Assembly (NCBI GenBank): GCA_963682055.1
Contig: OY821746.1
Location: 24,680,481-24,744,480, forward strand
Source of the DNA: Primula veris
Taxonomy: Eukaryota; Streptophyta; Magnoliopsida; Ericales; Primulaceae
Length of the DNA: 64,000 bases
Direction: 5' to 3'
Part shown: piece after piece, positions 61,165-64,000 of the stretch
Position numbering within the stretch: the first letter of the stretch is position 1
Layout: every line of letters starts with the position of its first letter
Notes under the pieces: generated by a model
Databases searched by the model: none
Told to the model about the DNA's origin: nothing
The model's input: only the letters and a program-made list of their open reading frames with translations
Translations under genes and position numbers: made by a program

Positions 61165-64000
61165 GTTGCCTATGGGGAGGCTACCAATTTAATGGGCTTC
61201 AATCCCATTCCGTTCGATGACGCTTCGACTCTATCTTGAGTCAAGCCCTTTGTAAATGGATCCGCAATGTTATCTTTTGATCTCACAAAATCTAAGGATA
61301 CAACACCGTTAGCTAACAATTCTCTTACGGATTTATGTCTGCGACGATTGACTGTCGCAATGCATGCTTATCGCAGGAACATGTTTTGGCAACATTGGAA
61401 TTACTTCCAAGAAGCTTCTCAGCCAGTCTGCCTTTTCAGTCGCCAAGTCCAAGGTTATGAATTCTGATTTCATAGTTGACCTTGCGATGCTAGTTTGTTT
61501 GGAGGATCTCCAAGACACGGCAGCACCTCCCATTACAAACACATATCCACTCGTAGATCTTGTGCTGTTGGAGTCTGATATCCAGTACCGCTGGATATCT
61601 GGTATAGTGCACTCCATAATCGGCTGTATATCTCATATATCTTAGAAGATTTACGATGACCTTCCAGTGCTCCTCATTTGGATCAGTGGTATACCTGCTC
61701 AGTCTACTTACTGAGTTGGTTATATCAGCTCTAGTACAATTCATTACATACATGAGACTGCTTATGACCTGAGAGAATTCCAATTGTCTCACACTTTTGC
61801 CGAAATTCTTTTTCAGGCTACAGTTGAACTCAATTGGAGTTCTGGACATTGCCTTACTACCACTGTCAAATTTGTCAAGTGTTTGTCTAACATAATGACC
61901 TTGAGACAGGGCATACCCATCTGACGTCTTGGTGATTTTCATACCAAGTATAACGTCAGCTATACCCAGGTCGTTCATATCGAAATGATATGACAATATT
62001 TTCTTAGTGGAGTTGATCTTATCAATACTCCCTATTATAATCATGTCGTCCACATAAATGCAGACTACTACACACTCCTTTTTATTTCCTTTCATGTAGA
62101 CACATTTGTCACACTCATTTATGAGAAAGCCATTTGATAGCATGATTCTATCAAATTTTTCGTGTCATTGTTTGGGTGCTTGTTTAAGTCCATACAAAGA
62201 CTTTACAAGTTTGCAAACCATGTGCCCTTTCCCTAGAACCACAAACTCTTCAATTTGTTCCATATAAATTTCCTCTTATAATTCTCCATTTAAAAAAGCC
62301 GTCTTTACATTCATCTAATGTATTTCCAGATCAAACAATTCCACGAGAGCAATGACGATCCGAGTCGATGTTTTCCTGGAGACAGGAGCATACGTGTCGA
62401 AATAATCGACACCTTCAGTTTGCCTGAAGCCTTTGTCTACAAGTCTTGTCTTGTATTTGTCGATCGTTCCATCAACCTTTAACTTTCTCTTGAAGATCCA
62501 CTTGTGACCTAAAGGCTTGCATCATTGCGAAAGATCCACTAGTTTCCAAGTGTGGTTTTGCATAATCGTTTCAATCTCATTATAGATTGTTTCTTCCCAA
62601 TATTGGGAATCCAGTGTTCACATAACATGTTGATATGTCATCGGTTCACCTTCTATCATGAAGGTTACGAAATCGGGCTCATAGGAAGTTTCCTTGCTTT
62701 TCTGCTGCGCCGATGCTCTTCTTCTTCTTTCTCTGACGGTTCACTTGCCCCACATTTCCATCACTGTTCAACTCTTGAGTCTGTACATGTGTTGGCATTC
62801 TGCGGGAAAAGATATCCTCAAAAAAAGAAGCCTCTCGGCAGTCAATTATCGTATCTATGTGCACATCGAGGTTTTCCGACTTGTGTACGAGAAACCGATA
62901 CGCACTGCTATTTTGTGCATATCCGATAAACACGCAGTCCACCATTTTCGGACCAATTCTCATCCTCTTAGGAGCGGAGATTAGGACCTTAGCGAGACAT
63001 CCCCAAACCCGCAGGTTCTTATAGCTAGGTTGATGACCTTTCCATAATTCGTACGGTGGTTTGTCGCTTATTATGTGGTAATTGTTTAAAAAATAGTAAG
63101 CGGAAAGCAATGCTCCCCCCCCCCCCCCCCCCCCCCACACACACACACATGTTCTGGGGTAACCCAGAACTTATTAACATCGCATTCATCATTTCCTTGA
63201 GCGTTCTATTTTTACGCTCCGCAACTCCATTTTGCTCCGACGAGTATGGAGTTGTGGTTTGATGAATGATGCCACTCTCAGCACATATTTGTGTGAACGG
63301 CGCCTCATATTCACCGTCTCTACACTCCTCAATATTTTAATCTTTTTATTGAGTTGATTCTCTACTTCAGTTTTATAAATAGTGAACATATCTACTGCAT
63401 CGTTTTTACTTTTCATTAAGTAAACGTAACAGTATCTAGTACAGTCATCTATAAAATTTATGAAGTATCTTTTAGCTCCTCTTGTTTGAATAAATTTCAA
63501 ATCAAACACATCTGTGTGGATCAAGACAAGAGGTTCACTATCTCGTTCAACATGTTGAAACGATGATTTGGCTAACTTTGCTTTTACACATATTTCACAC
63601 TTGTGTTGTTTATTAAAGACAAAGTTTGTTATTAGTTACAGTGATATTAATTTCTTCATAGAATTAAAATTCACATGTCCTAATCTACCATGCCACAAAT
63701 GAAATGACTCAAAGATATAATCAGAATCTGAAATATTATTGGCCAACTTGGCAACAACCATTACATTGCTGGTGCTGGCCTCAGCCTTAACACCCTTATT
63801 AGTGAACTCGACTTTAGGAGCTGGAGTCCCTACGTTTAACTTAAACATGTCGTTGGTCATATAGCCACGACCTACATAAATACCATTCTTGGTGATTACA
63901 ACTTTATCGGATTAAAAAACTAGTTTAAAACCCTTCTTCACCATAACCGAGCCTGAAACCAGATTCTTACGAATATCTGGTAAATGGAGCACCCCATTCA
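61165..64000 (-). pseudogene. Copia pol remnant: protease end, integrase, reverse transcriptase, RNase H
   Basis: Minus-strand order: protease C-terminal part (LPDIRKNLVSGS, about 63980-63940); pre-integrase region (63860-63636, WHGRLGHVNF); integrase (63524-63189, [11 protein letters not shown]), interrupted by a microsatellite at 63115-63149; integrase C-terminal part (63110-62700); reverse transcriptase (about 62560-61630, IYVDDMIII); RNase H (61617-61165, CDSQS). In-frame stops include TAG at 62317-62315, TAA at 62278-62276 and TGA at 62167-62165, plus frameshifts. Not functional. Confidence 0.9.
63115..63149. repeat. C22-(AC)n microsatellite inside Copia integrase coding DNA
   Basis: 22 C then (AC)n, lying between codons for LPQNM and ALLSAYYF on the minus strand, where related Copia elements have a short WGE-type stretch. 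Confidence 0.9.

Larger units (their letters stand above)
59200..64000 (-). mobile_element. Ty1/Copia LTR retrotransposon, 3' part, decayed
   Basis: 3' LTR 59200-60613, about 1.4 kb, with ends TGTTGG and CCAACA. A polypurine tract ATTCATGTGGGGGAT adjoins it at 60614-60628. The coding region runs leftward on the minus strand from the protease end, so gag and the 5' LTR lie beyond base 64000. The LTR's left edge is set by the inverted hexamer only, since its partner LTR is not visible. Confidence 0.85.

Overview
The window is nuclear DNA from a flowering plant, probably a eudicot. It is AT-rich, with intron-rich genes using GT-AG splicing, tRNA-iMet-primed LTR retrotransposons, TRIMs and TA-flanked Stowaway MITEs. 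The species cannot be named from sequence alone. All gene models below were built by hand from splice sites, phase continuity and protein family motifs.

Layout. 1-2267 (+): last two exons of a TIP4-type tonoplast aquaporin. 2268-7000: AT-rich spacer with a complete TRIM, a Tourist-like MITE nested in a CGGTTCGG-rich repeat, and T-rich low complexity. 7308-15733 (+): canonical nuclear poly(A) polymerase, about 14 coding exons, with a probable GC-AG last intron. 17.4-25.1 kb (+): CDKA-type (PSTAIRE) cyclin-dependent kinase of 294 aa, with a roughly 4.2 kb leader intron that holds a large tandem duplication. 27314-33603 (-): cytosolic-type NADP-malic enzyme, 18 exons, 584 aa, convergent with the CDK gene. 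33.8-38.5 kb: spacer with a long-TIR (Mutator-like) element carrying a nested Stowaway MITE and an AT microsatellite. 38559-58380 (+): SHH1/DTF1-like homeodomain plus SAWADEE protein, 9 exons, 251 aa, spread over 20 kb because its introns are full of transposons. The 12.1 kb first intron holds a 4.3 kb Copia element, a TRIM, a Stowaway MITE, a hAT-like element and tandem repeats. Introns 5, 6 and 7 hold another TRIM, a Mutator-like MITE, a further TRIM, and a hAT element with a nested MITE. 59200-64000 (-): 3' part of a second, decayed Copia element with a 1.4 kb LTR; it runs off the window.

The five genes are unrelated housekeeping or regulatory genes (water transport, mRNA 3' processing, cell cycle, malate metabolism, RNA-directed DNA methylation) and form no operon-like unit. 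No new multi-gene system is evident. The points that most merit a second look are: the duplicated CDK leader, which creates two candidate promoters and splice donors; the transposon-filled SHH1-like gene, whose family helps silence transposons; a TRIM group with a shared internal core; a Copia copy whose LTRs are nearly identical although its interior is already broken; and a microsatellite that seems to have grown in place inside a pol coding region.
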